NCBI GenBank assembly: GCA_918272565.1
Contig: CAKJYW010000036.1
Location: 1 to 34,267 of the forward strand
Source: Bacilli bacterium
Lineage (GTDB): Bacteria > Bacillota_I > Bacilli_A > ML615J-28 > CAG-698
Length of the DNA stretch: 34,267 nt
Direction: 5' to 3'
In this document: piece after piece, positions 6,468-15,551 of the stretch
Numbering within the stretch: position 1 is the first letter of the stretch
Layout of the letters: each line of letters opens with the position of its first letter
Position numbers and translations under genes: made by a program
Notes under the pieces: generated by a model
The model's database searches: none
What the model was told of the DNA's origin: nothing
Seen by the model: only the letters and a program-made list of their open reading frames with translations

Positions 6468-7524
6468 TAAAAAGACATACACAAAAGAGCACTTATTATT
6501 TTTGTTAGGAAAATATAAGATAGATCCGCAATTACTAGAAAGATCAATATTTGCTTTGGGTTTATTAGAAGCATTATCGAAAGTATCAACTGATTTTTGC
6601 TTTAAGGGTGGGAGTTCATTAATGATTTTAACTAACAATCCTAAAAGATTAAGCACAGATATTGATATTTTAGTTGAACCTGATTTCGATATAGAATATC
6701 TTATTAAAGAAGCATCGAAGATTTACCCATTTATAAGTTATGAAGAATCTATAAGGAAGGCATCTACAAATATAAGCAAAAAACATTATCGCTTTAATTA
6801 CAAATCTGTTTTAAGAGAAGGAAAAGAAACGCAAATACTATTAGATGTCTTATTCGAGAAGATACCATTTGATACACTAATAAAAACACCTATTAGAAAT
6901 GAAATGTTAATCAATGCAAATGAGGATAGTTACGTTAATACACCTACAATCGAAGCACTACTAGGCGACAAATTAACAGCCTTTGCCCCACATACGGTTG
7001 GAATCAAATTCCACAATGAAGATTTTAGTAATGATAAGCGATTAGAAGTAATTAAGCAGTTATTAGATATATCTTCTTTATTTAATTTGGCTCATGATAT
7101 TGAATCAATAAAAAAAAATTATATTTCCGTATGTAATAAAGAAATAAAATATCGAAACTTAAACATCACTTATAAGGAATGTTTGCTTGATTCTTTCAAC
7201 ACTGCTTTATCCATTGTATCAAGAGGCGCATATAATAAAGAAGATTATTCTCTATTAGTAGAAGGAATTATCGCCGTTATTAATCATGTTTATGGGGAAA
7301 AGTATTCTGGAGAAAAAGCTGTTGATGATGCAGCTAATGTGATTTTACTTGTTGCTGGTATCTTAACAAATACAAACATCTTTATTGCAGAGATAAATGA
7401 ACAGCCATTAATAAATAACACGAATTATAATAAGATTAATTTTCAAAAAAAGAATCACTTTGAGGCATTTAATAAATGTGCATATGCAATTGATTTAATG
7501 CTAAAAAACAAAATCATACAATAA
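6460..7524 (+). CDS. AbiEii-type nucleotidyltransferase toxin
   Basis: The 354-residue product has the nucleotidyltransferase signature of AbiEii/DUF1814: KGGSSL at about 49-54 followed by RLSTDIDIL at about 63-71, which supplies the GS and DxD metal-binding residues. The later block LLGDKLTAF fits the family's conserved Lys/Asp motif. Characterised homologues are nucleotidyltransferase toxins of type IV systems that stop growth upon phage infection, and some modify tRNA. GGAGG precedes the ATG, which overlaps the antitoxin stop. All visible active-site residues are present, so it appears intact. A hairpin terminator ends the operon at 7542-7568. Confidence 0.85.
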   Translation: MIDKKTYTKEHLLFLLGKYKIDPQLLERSIFALGLLEALSKVSTDFCFKGGSSLMILTNNPKRLSTDIDILVEPDFDIEYLIKEASKIYPFISYEESIRKASTNISKKHYRFNYKSVLREGKETQILLDVLFEKIPFDTLIKTPIRNEMLINANEDSYVNTPTIEALLGDKLTAFAPHTVGIKFHNEDFSNDKRLEVIKQLLDISSLFNLAHDIESIKKNYISVCNKEIKYRNLNITYKECLLDSFNTALSIVSRGAYNKEDYSLLVEGIIAVINHVYGEKYSGEKAVDDAANVILLVAGILTNTNIFIAEINEQPLINNTNYNKINFQKKNHFEAFNKCAYAIDLMLKNKIIQ

Positions 7525-7541
7525 AATTGTTTTCATTAAAA

Positions 7542-7568
7542 AAGAGATCATTCGATCTCTTCTTTTAT
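7542..7568 (+). terminator. Terminator of the AbiE operon
   Basis: Perfect 8-bp stem AAGAGATC/GATCTCTT (7542-7549, 7554-7561) with a 4-base loop, followed by CTTTTATT. Confidence 0.8.
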
Positions 7569-7638
7569 TAGACATACAAAAACACGAAAAAGTAAAGATT
7601 TTTAGATGAATAAGTAAAGATTAAATTTATAAAGCCAC

Positions 7639-7678
7639 AAAAAAGGGATATATTGAACAAACCAAAGTCAACATATCC
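7639..7678 (-). terminator. Terminator of the polyamine operon
   Basis: Eleven-base-pair stem (7646-7656 with 7668-7678, one G-U pair), 11-base loop, then CTTTTTT on the minus strand, just after the CofE-like gene. Confidence 0.75.
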
Positions 7679-7695
7679 TCTTATTTAAAATATTA

Positions 7696-8886
7696 TTAAT
7701 TTGTATAATTATCAAAATATCCTTGAATTAATACAATTGGTGTTCCTTTGTCACCACTACCGCTAGTTAGGTCGCATAGTGATCCAATTAGGTCAGTTAA
7801 ACGACGTGGAGTAGTTCCTTGAGAAACCATTTGGCCTTTTAGGTTACTATCTTTCTTCTTAATGTATTCGCTAATTGCTTTCTTTAGCTCTTCCCCTTTA
7901 AGGTCTTTAAAGTCGTTATCTGCTAAATATTTTAGCTTAACTTCATTAGGTTGACCAACTAAGCCACTAGTATAGAATGGAGAAACAACTGGGTCAGCTA
8001 ATTCCCAAATCTTACCAACAGGGTCTTTAAAGGCACCGTCACCATAAACCATTGCTTCAACGTGTTTACCAGTCTTTTCAAAGATTTCTTTTTGAATTCT
8101 TTCAACAACCTTTTGAGCGTCTCTTGGGAATAGTTTAACTTTATCTTCTGTTGCTTTATTTGTGCCTAAAAGTCCATATTTTTCGTTATAGCCACTTCCA
8201 TCAACTGATTTAGTTAAAATATCATCTAGTCCGTAAACGATTTTTCCACCGTTTTCTTTTAATAAACGTTTGCTACGTTCACGTGTGTGGATATCGCAAC
8301 ATAAAACATTCTTAGTGTATTTTAAAATAGTTCTAGCATCGTTTGCAAAGATGATTTCGCACTTGCAGCCTTCCCCTTCAATTAGTTCTTTATAATATTT
8401 AACGTAATCAACACCAGTAAATACGTGTTCTTTATAACCAAATAATTCACGGTATTTAGCTTCAGTTAATACATCACTATAAGGATTGATTCCTTTCTCA
8501 TCCAAATCATCTAAACTAATTAAGTGATTACCAACTTCATCTGATGGATAGCTTAACATTAAAATGATCTTTTTTAGTCCACGAGCAATTCCCTTTAAAC
8601 AAATAGCAAAACGATTACGACTTAAAATTGGGAAAATAAGACCAACAGCTTCTTCTCCATATTTAGTCTTAACATCTTTAGCTATTTGGTCAATTGTAGC
8701 GTAGTTTCCTTGACTACGAGCAACAACTGCTTCTGTTACACTAATTACATCACGATCTCTTAAGCTAAAGCCTTCAGCTTCACTTGCCTTTAATACACTA
8801 TCAATAACGATACTAGCGATGTCATCGCCTTCACGAATAATTGGAGCTCTAATTCCACGAGCAACAGTTCCTACTAATCTTTCCAT
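7696..8886 (-). CDS. CofE-like gamma-glutamyl ligase family protein
   Basis: The 396-residue protein belongs to the coenzyme F420-0:L-glutamate ligase family. It shows RDRDVISVTEAVVARSQG near residue 43, SRNRFAICLKGIA near 89, and a C-terminal VYGDGAFKDPVGKIWELADP. CofE enzymes use GTP and metal to form gamma-glutamyl amide bonds on F420. No other F420 gene is visible and F420 is not expected in this kind of bacterium, so the true substrate is probably different. It is the last gene of the polyamine operon, 4 bases after the potD stop, with a GGTGA ribosome binding site. A role in glutamylating polyamines or a related amine is a hypothesis from context only. Confidence 0.8.
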   Translation of the reverse strand: MERLVGTVARGIRAPIIREGDDIASIVIDSVLKASEAEGFSLRDRDVISVTEAVVARSQGNYATIDQIAKDVKTKYGEEAVGLIFPILSRNRFAICLKGIARGLKKIILMLSYPSDEVGNHLISLDDLDEKGINPYSDVLTEAKYRELFGYKEHVFTGVDYVKYYKELIEGEGCKCEIIFANDARTILKYTKNVLCCDIHTRERSKRLLKENGGKIVYGLDDILTKSVDGSGYNEKYGLLGTNKATEDKVKLFPRDAQKVVERIQKEIFEKTGKHVEAMVYGDGAFKDPVGKIWELADPVVSPFYTSGLVGQPNEVKLKYLADNDFKDLKGEELKKAISEYIKKKDSNLKGQMVSQGTTPRRLTDLIGSLCDLTSGSGDKGTPIVLIQGYFDNYTN

Positions 8887-8890
8887 AAAA

Positions 8891-10333
8891 TCACCAATCT
8901 AATTTCTTATTCTTCTTTCTTCTAGATTTTAATGCTTTAATATAATAACCTAATCCTATAATAACTACTACTCCAGCGCCAACACCGACTGTTAGCCAAA
9001 TAGAATATTCACCTAATTTAACACTCTCCCACATCGCTAAAACATTATCGTTTTGGTCTTTGAAGTCTTCCATAATAGCACATCTATCTAGTACTTCAAT
9101 TGTAGGGTACTGTGTCTCTAGGCCTCTATTTCTTTCGCTTGTTCTAAAGATTACCTTACCATCTTCTAGATATTCATCACTAATTGTGCCATCAAAGAAA
9201 TATGTTAAATCAATTTCATATTCTCCGTCTTCTTCATAATACATATCATATGCAAGTTCATAGATTTCGTCCCCTGCTATAGGAGATGTATAACCGATAT
9301 ATTCCATGTTACGAGATGCAATGCTTGGATGGCAGATGAAATTAACAAAGTCTTGGGCAAGTTCTTTGTTAGCGCCTTTTGGCATTACCCAGCCATCAAA
9401 CCAAACATTACCACCTTCAAGTGGAACTTTGTAACTTAAATAAACTTCTTCTTCCTCTTCAGCTGTAGCCATAGAATAAACAGCGTCTCCACTCCAAGCA
9501 ACATTAATTGCAATTTTGCCTGTAACGATATCGTTTTTACCACTATCAACTTCAAATCCGAAGATGTTCTCTTTCATTTCTTTTAAGACTCTAGCTACAC
9601 CTTCTAAATCAGATGTATCGTTCATTACACTTGATACAAATGCATTATAACTTTCTGCTGTAATTAAACCATTTAAATATTTTTCTCTTTCAGCCATTAA
9701 TTTATCATGATTTAAATACATTACACCAGCTACATAAGTATCTCTAACAGAGTCTTTAGCACTAGCTAAATTCTTATAGTCTTCATCCCATAAAGCGCCC
9801 CATGAGTCGAGGTCCTCTTCTTCTACCATCTCCGGGTTATAAAGAAGTCCTAAAGTTCCCCACATATAAGGAACAGCATACTCACTTAAGCCACTTTCAG
9901 TAAACACTTTTTTAATATAAGGAGATGCATAATCATTATAATTAGTGATATATAGATATTCACCATCATGATCATATTTTTCTAGCATTCCTTCTCTAAT
10001 CATCTTTTGAATAGCATATTCACTAGGACAACATAGGTCATATGTAGTTTTACCAGTCTTTAGGGTGTTTAGCATTGTTTCATTTGTTTCAAATGTATCA
10101 TAAACTACGCTAACCACTTTACCAGTTCTATTTTTATAATCTTCTGCCCAGTCTTCCATAACTGATGTTGAAACCTTATTACCAACATCATCTAGTCCTT
10201 CATCAATATAATCTTGACAGTTATAAATCCTAAGTACGAGATTTTCTTCTTCAGTGTCGCTACATCCAACTAAACATACCACCATTAAAAGTAAAGCAAA
10301 TACTAAAACTTTTCTAACATATCTATCTAACAT
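8891..10333 (-). CDS. potD: Spermidine/putrescine-binding lipoprotein PotD
   Basis: I choose the ATG at 10333 (480 residues): AAGAGG lies 8 bases upstream, whereas a start 14 codons earlier would put charged residues before the signal. The lipobox is LVGCS, making a membrane-anchored lipoprotein. The mature part matches PotD-type periplasmic-binding folds (LRIYNCQDYID, YDLCCPSEYAIQKM, MWGTLGLLYNPE, VAWSGDAVYSMA). A second hydrophobic segment of about 20 residues near the C-terminus, followed by a basic tail (KSRRKKNKK), is unusual and suggests the protein is held in the membrane at both ends. It captures polyamines for PotABC. It overlaps the potC stop by 11 bases. Confidence 0.92.
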   Translation of the reverse strand: MLDRYVRKVLVFALLLMVVCLVGCSDTEEENLVLRIYNCQDYIDEGLDDVGNKVSTSVMEDWAEDYKNRTGKVVSVVYDTFETNETMLNTLKTGKTTYDLCCPSEYAIQKMIREGMLEKYDHDGEYLYITNYNDYASPYIKKVFTESGLSEYAVPYMWGTLGLLYNPEMVEEEDLDSWGALWDEDYKNLASAKDSVRDTYVAGVMYLNHDKLMAEREKYLNGLITAESYNAFVSSVMNDTSDLEGVARVLKEMKENIFGFEVDSGKNDIVTGKIAINVAWSGDAVYSMATAEEEEEVYLSYKVPLEGGNVWFDGWVMPKGANKELAQDFVNFICHPSIASRNMEYIGYTSPIAGDEIYELAYDMYYEEDGEYEIDLTYFFDGTISDEYLEDGKVIFRTSERNRGLETQYPTIEVLDRCAIMEDFKDQNDNVLAMWESVKLGEYSIWLTVGVGAGVVVIIGLGYYIKALKSRRKKNKKLDW

Positions 10334-11126
10334 CTTTATGCCTCTTAATAGTTGCTTGATTTTTAGTTTTAGCATTAATTATTAATAATACTACTAAAAT
10401 AATCAATGTGAGAATTGTTGATAGGGCTCTTAGGGTAGGTGGTAAGGCACCCTTTTTAGCTGTAGCTCCATAAACGTAAGTTGATAAAGTAGAGAAAGAG
10501 TTATCTCTAGTAAAAGCAGTGATGATGTAATCATCTAGTGATAATGTTATTGATAACATAAAACCACTAAAGATACCAGGTAAAATCTCAGGAATCACTA
10601 CTCCCCATAATGCTTTTTTAGGAGTAGCACCTAAGTCTAGCGCTGCTTCATAAATGTTTGGATCAAGTTGCTTTAGCTTTGGAGTAACACTTAATACTAC
10701 AAAAGGAATTGTTAAAACAACATGACCAATTAATAAAGTTACAAAATTAAATTTAACACCAAAGAAAACAAAGAGGATAGTAAGTGAAATAGCTGTTACA
10801 ATTTCAGCATTCATTACAGGGATTTGACCAATCATGTCAAAGGCCTTTTTTGTTTTCTTTTTACTATAGAATATTCCAATTGCGCCTAATGTTCCAATTA
10901 CTGTACTTACCAAAGCACTACTAACAGCTATTAATATTGTATTAAGCAAAGCTGTCATGATTTCTTCATTTTTAAACATATCTAAATAAAGTCTAAATGA
11001 AAAACCAGTCCAACTACCGATGTTTTTACTTTCAGTAAAACTAAATACAAATAAAGTTAATATTGGAGCATACATTATAAGAAGAATCAACCAAATGTAG
11101 CACTTAGCAAAAATCTTTTTTACCAT
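10323..11126 (-). CDS. potC: Polyamine ABC permease PotC
   Basis: The 267-residue inner-membrane permease has six hydrophobic segments. The cytoplasmic EAA loop is complete (YEAALDLGATPKKALW followed by IPEILPG), where PotA docks. It forms a heterodimeric channel with PotB. It overlaps potB by 7 bases, and potD starts within its last codons, so the genes are translationally coupled. Confidence 0.94.
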   Translation of the reverse strand: MVKKIFAKCYIWLILLIMYAPILTLFVFSFTESKNIGSWTGFSFRLYLDMFKNEEIMTALLNTILIAVSSALVSTVIGTLGAIGIFYSKKKTKKAFDMIGQIPVMNAEIVTAISLTILFVFFGVKFNFVTLLIGHVVLTIPFVVLSVTPKLKQLDPNIYEAALDLGATPKKALWGVVIPEILPGIFSGFMLSITLSLDDYIITAFTRDNSFSTLSTYVYGATAKKGALPPTLRALSTILTLIILVVLLIINAKTKNQATIKRHKDVR

Positions 11127-11917
11127 ATACTACCTCTCGCATCTTCTTGCTTTTGAATGTTTCTTGTAAGTAGTGAAATTATTACAATAATTAATAACAT
11201 TATTAAAGCAATGAGTGATCCATCATTCCATCTACTTTGGTCAAAGTTGAATTGAATAGCATTACCAATCAAACTGATCTTTCTTTCACCCATGATGTCA
11301 CTAATAACAAATGATGACATTGTTGGCATGAAGACCATTGTGGCAGCTGAAACAATTCCTGGCATAGTCATAGGAATGATAGTCTTAAAGAATGTTTGAT
11401 GAGGGCGAGCACCTAAGTCGTAGCTAGCCTCAATCAAAGTCTTATCCATCTTAAGCATTGTTGTGTAAAGTGGTAGGATAGTGAAAGGTAGATAGTTATA
11501 AACCATACCAATCATTGTAGCGAGATACGGCATCTCACCACCATTAATTCCAATCCAATATAATAAGTCACGAGTTGCGGCTGTTCTTAAAACGAAATTT
11601 ATCCACATAGGCATGATAAATAGTAAGAAGAGCACCTTACTCTTATTATATTTCTTATTAACAAGTAGCATTGCTATAGGATAACCGATAAGTAAACACA
11701 ATATTGTGTTTATTAGTCCGATAATAACACTAAATGAAAGCAAACCTAACTTATTCTTATCTTTAAAGAAGTTAACAAAATTCGAGAAGTTTATTGCTCC
11801 AGTTTTATCACTAATTGCATAATAAACAATTAATAATAAAGGTAAGATAATAAATAAAATCAAGAATATTGCATAAGGAATAGATAGGTGTTTTCTTTGA
11901 AACCTAATCTTTAACAT
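11120..11917 (-). CDS. potB: Polyamine ABC permease PotB
   Basis: The 265-residue permease has six membrane segments and an EAA loop ([16 protein letters not shown], then IPMTMPG). It partners PotC in the polyamine importer. The start overlaps the potA stop by 14 bases; the ribosome binding site (AAGGA) is very close to the ATG, so initiation probably depends on coupling to potA translation. Confidence 0.94.
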   Translation of the reverse strand: MLKIRFQRKHLSIPYAIFLILFIILPLLLIVYYAISDKTGAINFSNFVNFFKDKNKLGLLSFSVIIGLINTILCLLIGYPIAMLLVNKKYNKSKVLFLLFIMPMWINFVLRTAATRDLLYWIGINGGEMPYLATMIGMVYNYLPFTILPLYTTMLKMDKTLIEASYDLGARPHQTFFKTIIPMTMPGIVSAATMVFMPTMSSFVISDIMGERKISLIGNAIQFNFDQSRWNDGSLIALIMLLIIVIISLLTRNIQKQEDARGSIW

Positions 11918-13418
11918 ATTCCTTAATATCCTTCTTTAATGTCATTTTAATCTTACTTGGATCAATCTTTAAGCTAACTTTATCAAATTCATTCCAAGTC
12001 CATTCAGTGTCAATAACGAAATCATCATAATCAGGAGTTCTAACAATTACTTGATAGTGGTCACCTTTATAAATGATTGATACGATTTCTCCACTCACAT
12101 TGCCATCATCTTCATTATCGATGATTTCAATGTCTTTTAGACCAACTTCTACTTTTACTAAAGCATCAGTTAAATCATATAATTTACCATTTTTATCTAC
12201 TAAATAACCATCTTCATCAAGTGATGATCCTGGGAGCAAGTCAGTAACATTACATTCCCACTCGCCTTCAGCAAACAATAGCTTATTGTTTTTATCGATG
12301 TAACCATCAAAGATGTTACTAACGAACTCTTTGTGCATGATGTGAATATCAAATGGTTTGATATAGAAACTCATAGTTTCTCCAACTTCATATTCTTTAG
12401 TATCTTGGATAACAACTTCGTTCTTACCAACCATCATTACGTATTCATAATGAACACCTTTAAATACTTTACTAACAATCTTACCATTAACCATACCTTT
12501 ATCTTTTTCAAGTAAAAAGATATCTTCAGGTCTTAGTACTACATCAACCTTTTCATTTTTTTCGAAATCATCAACCATTTCGAATTCATGATTTAAGAAG
12601 ATTACTTTATGTTCACCAGTAATAGTACCATTATAGATGTTACTTTCACCAATAAAGTCAGCTACAAACGCATTCTTTGGTTCGTTATAAATATCAGTTG
12701 GAGTACCGATTTGTTGGATCATACCGTCCTTCATAACTACAATAGTATCACTCATTGTTAGAGCTTCTTCTTGGTCGTGAGTAACATAAATAAATGTGAT
12801 ACCTAACTTCTTGTGCATCTCTTTTAATTCAAGTTGCATATCTTTACGCATCTTTAAGTCAAGTGCACCAAGTGGCTCATCTAAAAGTAAGATTTCTGGT
12901 TCATTAACAATCGCACGAGCAATAGCAACACGTTGTTGTTGACCACCAGATAGAGTAGTAATATCTCTAGTTTCAAATTCCTCTAAGTCAACGATCTTTA
13001 GTGCTTCCATTACCTTAGTATCGATTTCTTTTCTTGTTAATTTTCGTAAGACAGTCTTTTCGTTACCGTCTTTATCTTTTTTCTTATCTTCTATCTTCTT
13101 TAGCTTTAATCCAAAGGCTACGTTATCATAAACATCTAAATGAGGAAACAAAGCATATCTTTGGAATACAGTGTTAATTGGTCTTTTATATGGAGGGATA
13201 TCAGTAATATCAGTTCCATTTAAATAGATCTTACCTTTTGTTGGCATTTCAAACCCAGCAATCATTCTAAGTGTAGTAGTTTTACCACATCCAGAAGGAC
13301 CTAAGAAGGTAACAAATTCACCTTTTCTAATGTATAAATTGAAGTCATCCACAACAACATTGTTATCGTATTCTTTACTTACCCCAACAAGTTCAATTAT
13401 TTTATCGTTCTTTTCCAT
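11904..13418 (-). CDS. potA: Polyamine ABC ATPase PotA, enlarged C-terminus
   Basis: At 504 residues it is about 125 longer than the E. coli protein (378). The nucleotide-binding domain is complete: Walker [10 protein letters not shown] (about 39-47), signature LSGGQQQRV, Walker [12 protein letters not shown] and switch VTHD. A charged insert ([15 protein letters not shown]) lies between Walker A and the signature. The C-terminal part appears to hold two TOBE-like units, one around [17 protein letters not shown] and a second around [17 protein letters not shown], separated by about 70 residues. This duplication explains the extra length. It starts 9 bases after the regulator stop, with its ribosome binding site in that gap. 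Confidence 0.93.
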   Translation of the reverse strand: MEKNDKIIELVGVSKEYDNNVVVDDFNLYIRKGEFVTFLGPSGCGKTTTLRMIAGFEMPTKGKIYLNGTDITDIPPYKRPINTVFQRYALFPHLDVYDNVAFGLKLKKIEDKKKDKDGNEKTVLRKLTRKEIDTKVMEALKIVDLEEFETRDITTLSGGQQQRVAIARAIVNEPEILLLDEPLGALDLKMRKDMQLELKEMHKKLGITFIYVTHDQEEALTMSDTIVVMKDGMIQQIGTPTDIYNEPKNAFVADFIGESNIYNGTITGEHKVIFLNHEFEMVDDFEKNEKVDVVLRPEDIFLLEKDKGMVNGKIVSKVFKGVHYEYVMMVGKNEVVIQDTKEYEVGETMSFYIKPFDIHIMHKEFVSNIFDGYIDKNNKLLFAEGEWECNVTDLLPGSSLDEDGYLVDKNGKLYDLTDALVKVEVGLKDIEIIDNEDDGNVSGEIVSIIYKGDHYQVIVRTPDYDDFVIDTEWTWNEFDKVSLKIDPSKIKMTLKKDIKEYVKD

Positions 13419-13427
13419 AATTCACCT

Positions 13428-13961
13428 CTAAAAATTAGGAGGGCTTGAAACCCATATTATCTTTGCTTCACTATCTTTTACATTCTTTATATAGTGATTC
13501 TTATCTGTTGTATAGTAGAATGTTTCACCTTTTTTGCACCTTAATACTTTACTTCCGATATGAACTTCTACTTCACCACATAAAACATATCCAAATTCTT
13601 GCCCTTCATGAGGCATATCGATGTCTGTCTTCTTTCCACCGCTTAATTTAAGCAAAATTGGCTCCATCTCGTTTTTTTGAGCATTAGGAACAAGCCAGGT
13701 TATTAAGCCATATTCTGCTTCTTTTTCAATGTAATCATCATCACTAAACACAATCTTCTCGTCGTCATCATCACTAAAGAACTCTTTTAGATTGGTGCCT
13801 AGAGCACTTAAAATATCAACTAAAGTTGATATCGAAGGACTCGTTAGATCATTCTCTATTTGTGATATAAACCCTTTAGTTAGTTCACACCTATCAGCAA
13901 GTTCTTCTTGCGTTAGTTGATTCAAGACTCGAAGGTCTTTTATCTTAGAACCCAAGCTCAT
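13428..13961 (-). CDS. XRE-cupin regulator of the polyamine operon (PuuR-like)
   Basis: I place the start at the ATG at 13961 (177 residues), 5 bases after AAAGGAG; an earlier GTG would contain that site. Residues 1-65 are an XRE helix-turn-helix (LTQEELADRCELTKGFISQI). Residues about 100-175 are a small cupin with PHEGQEFGYVLCGEVEVHIG. This combination is typical of PuuR and of regulators next to potABCD in Firmicutes, where the cupin is thought to sense polyamine or a derivative. It is the first gene of the operon, so it probably controls itself through the repeats at 13975-13993. Confidence 0.88.
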   Translation of the reverse strand: MSLGSKIKDLRVLNQLTQEELADRCELTKGFISQIENDLTSPSISTLVDILSALGTNLKEFFSDDDDEKIVFSDDDYIEKEAEYGLITWLVPNAQKNEMEPILLKLSGGKKTDIDMPHEGQEFGYVLCGEVEVHIGSKVLRCKKGETFYYTTDKNHYIKNVKDSEAKIIWVSSPPNF

Positions 13962-13974
13962 AAAACTCCTTTCC

Positions 13975-13993
13975 ACTAAACAAAAAGTTTAGT
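13975..13993. promoter_or_regulatory. Probable operator of the polyamine regulator
   Basis: Perfect inverted repeat ACTAAAC-AAAAA-GTTTAGT. Further half-sites of the same kind (AAACTAA near 14000, ACTAAA near 14028) run through the promoter. It lies between the transcription start and the regulator's ribosome binding site, a position suited to repression. Confidence 0.6.
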
Positions 13994-14010
13994 AAAATTA
14001 AACTAATTTA

Positions 14011-14038
14011 ATTATATCATATCTACACTAAATGTCAA
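14011..14038 (-). promoter_or_regulatory. Sigma-A promoter of the polyamine operon
   Basis: Minus-strand TTGACA (14033-14038), 16-base spacer, TATAAT (14011-14016). Confidence 0.75.
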
Positions 14039-14058
14039 TAAAATAAAAGAGTTTTCAT

Positions 14059-14085
14059 AAAAAAAACGTGCCTTAATTAAGACAC
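14059..14085 (-). terminator. Terminator after the GlmU-like gene
   Basis: Seven-base-pair stem GTGTCTT/AAGGCAC (one G-U pair) with AATT loop (14068-14085), followed on the minus strand by G and eight T. Confidence 0.8.
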
Positions 14086-14093
14086 TTATTTCT

Positions 14094-14831
14094 TTATTTA
14101 TTCTTCTTATCTTCAAAATATAATCTTTCAACAGCTTCTTTATCTTCGATAGTGTTAACACCCATGATATGATAATCATTTTTAGCAATGTAAGCATCAA
14201 CTTTTTTGTTATCATTTAACATTATTTCAACAATATCAGTTAGATAATATTCATGTTGATGATTGTTGTTTTGTACTTTATTAATAGCATCAAATAACAA
14301 ATGAGTATCTGCACAGTAGAAAGCTACATTGATTTCTTTGATCTCTTTTTGTTCATCAGTACAATCTTTAAATTCAATAATACGTTTAAATTTACCATTT
14401 TCCCTATAGATTCTACCGTAACTTTTAGCATCATCTAGGATTGTTGTTACAACTGTTAAGTCATTTTTGTTATCTAGGTGATATTTAGTGAGGTTACTAA
14501 TTAGCTCTTCCCCAATAAAAGGAACGTCTCCAGGAAATACTAAAGTTATTCCGTCTAATCCTTTTAGTGCATCCTTAGCAGCAAGGCAAGCATGAGCAGT
14601 GCCATCTTGCACTGTTTGAGTTGCAAAGCTAACTTTAGAATCAATTGAAGCCATCATTTCTTCTTTTTTGTACCCAACAACAACTACTACATCGTCTATA
14701 TCTGAATTATTTAGAGCATCAACGATATGTTGAGCCATTGACTTACCAGCTACTTTAACACTACATTTAGGTACATCAATATTCATTCTTGTGCCTTTTC
14801 CGGCCGCAAGTATTATCGCATGTTTATTCAT
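14094..14831 (-). CDS. Stand-alone GlmU-type uridyltransferase domain
   Basis: I choose the ATG at 14831 (245 residues), which overlaps the cpsB stop by 8 bases; an upstream GTG lies in the ribosome binding region. The protein follows the N-terminal domain of GlmU along its length: LAAGKGTRM, QDGTAHA, PGDVPF, EFKDCTDEQ, HEYYLTDI and GVNT. It should join N-acetylhexosamine-1-phosphate and UTP into UDP-GlcNAc or UDP-GalNAc. The left-handed beta-helix acetyltransferase half of normal GlmU (about 450 residues) is absent, so it must be fed with an already acetylated sugar phosphate. The NahK kinase encoded just upstream (17093-18280) makes exactly that. Confidence 0.85.
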   Translation of the reverse strand: MNKHAIILAAGKGTRMNIDVPKCSVKVAGKSMAQHIVDALNNSDIDDVVVVVGYKKEEMMASIDSKVSFATQTVQDGTAHACLAAKDALKGLDGITLVFPGDVPFIGEELISNLTKYHLDNKNDLTVVTTILDDAKSYGRIYRENGKFKRIIEFKDCTDEQKEIKEINVAFYCADTHLLFDAINKVQNNNHQHEYYLTDIVEIMLNDNKKVDAYIAKNDYHIMGVNTIEDKEAVERLYFEDKKNK

Positions 14832-15549
14832 AATCACTCTTCTCTAGTAACACCTTAGCATTATCTTTAAATAATTTAAGTGCTACACTACTACCAAACT
14901 TTCTTAATATAAGATTATATGCTTTATCATAATCGTATTCTCTAGTTGCATGACAGTCACTTGCCACAAAATCAACTAGCCCCTCTTTTATATATTTAAG
15001 GGTCTTTCTCTTCATACCAAAGCCATATCTACCAACTATACTACTAGCATTAACTTGAATCAAAGCACCTGTTGCTTTAATCTCTTCAGCTTCTTTTAGT
15101 GTTATGTAATTATATTTTTCGATATGAGCAATAATTGCTTTTTTCTTTAATAATTTCAAATTATAAACAACTTCGCTAATATCAATCTCACTATCATAAG
15201 AAAACTCAATCAAATAATAGTTAGTATCATTTAAAGGAATAACTTTACCACTTTCTAGATATTCTTTAAAAGAGCCAACTCTTCTAATATAGATCTCTTG
15301 ACCTAAATATAGATTAATATCGATATTATTTTCTTTAGCTATTTTTTGTAATTCACTAAATCCTTCTTTGATTTTATCAACTGATGCTTCAAACATCCCA
15401 CGCCTAAAGTGAGGTGTTAGTATCAAATCTTTAATCCCTGCATTTTTAGCTAGCCTTAATAAATAAATGGAAGCTTCAATATTTTCACTTCCATCATCTA
15501 CTTTGGTGATAATATGGGAATGAATATCAACCAAATTGTCTCTTTCCAT
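14824..15549 (-). CDS. cpsB: Tyrosine-protein phosphatase CpsB (PHP family)
   Basis: The 241-residue enzyme is of the CpsB/YwqE type. The PHP metal ligands are visible: DIHSHI at 8-13, DDGS, TPHFRRGMF, HIEKY and a C-terminal SDCHATREY. It removes phosphate from the tyrosine-rich tail of CpsD and so controls polysaccharide assembly. It is encoded two bases after the cpsD stop and overlaps the GlmU-like gene, in the order C-D-B seen in many capsule loci. Confidence 0.92.
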   Translation of the reverse strand: MERDNLVDIHSHIITKVDDGSENIEASIYLLRLAKNAGIKDLILTPHFRRGMFEASVDKIKEGFSELQKIAKENNIDINLYLGQEIYIRRVGSFKEYLESGKVIPLNDTNYYLIEFSYDSEIDISEVVYNLKLLKKKAIIAHIEKYNYITLKEAEEIKATGALIQVNASSIVGRYGFGMKRKTLKYIKEGLVDFVASDCHATREYDYDKAYNLILRKFGSSVALKLFKDNAKVLLEKSDYE

Positions 15550-15551
15550 AA

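Noticed and set aside
10334-10375. Longer potD start 14 codons upstream
   Set aside because: It places charged residues before the signal peptide and lacks a ribosome binding site, whereas the ATG at 10333 has AAGAGG at the right distance.
14012-14215. Short minus-strand frame around the terminator and end of the GlmU-like gene
   Set aside because: It overlaps the GlmU-like gene in another frame and includes the terminator and polyamine promoter; no ribosome binding site.
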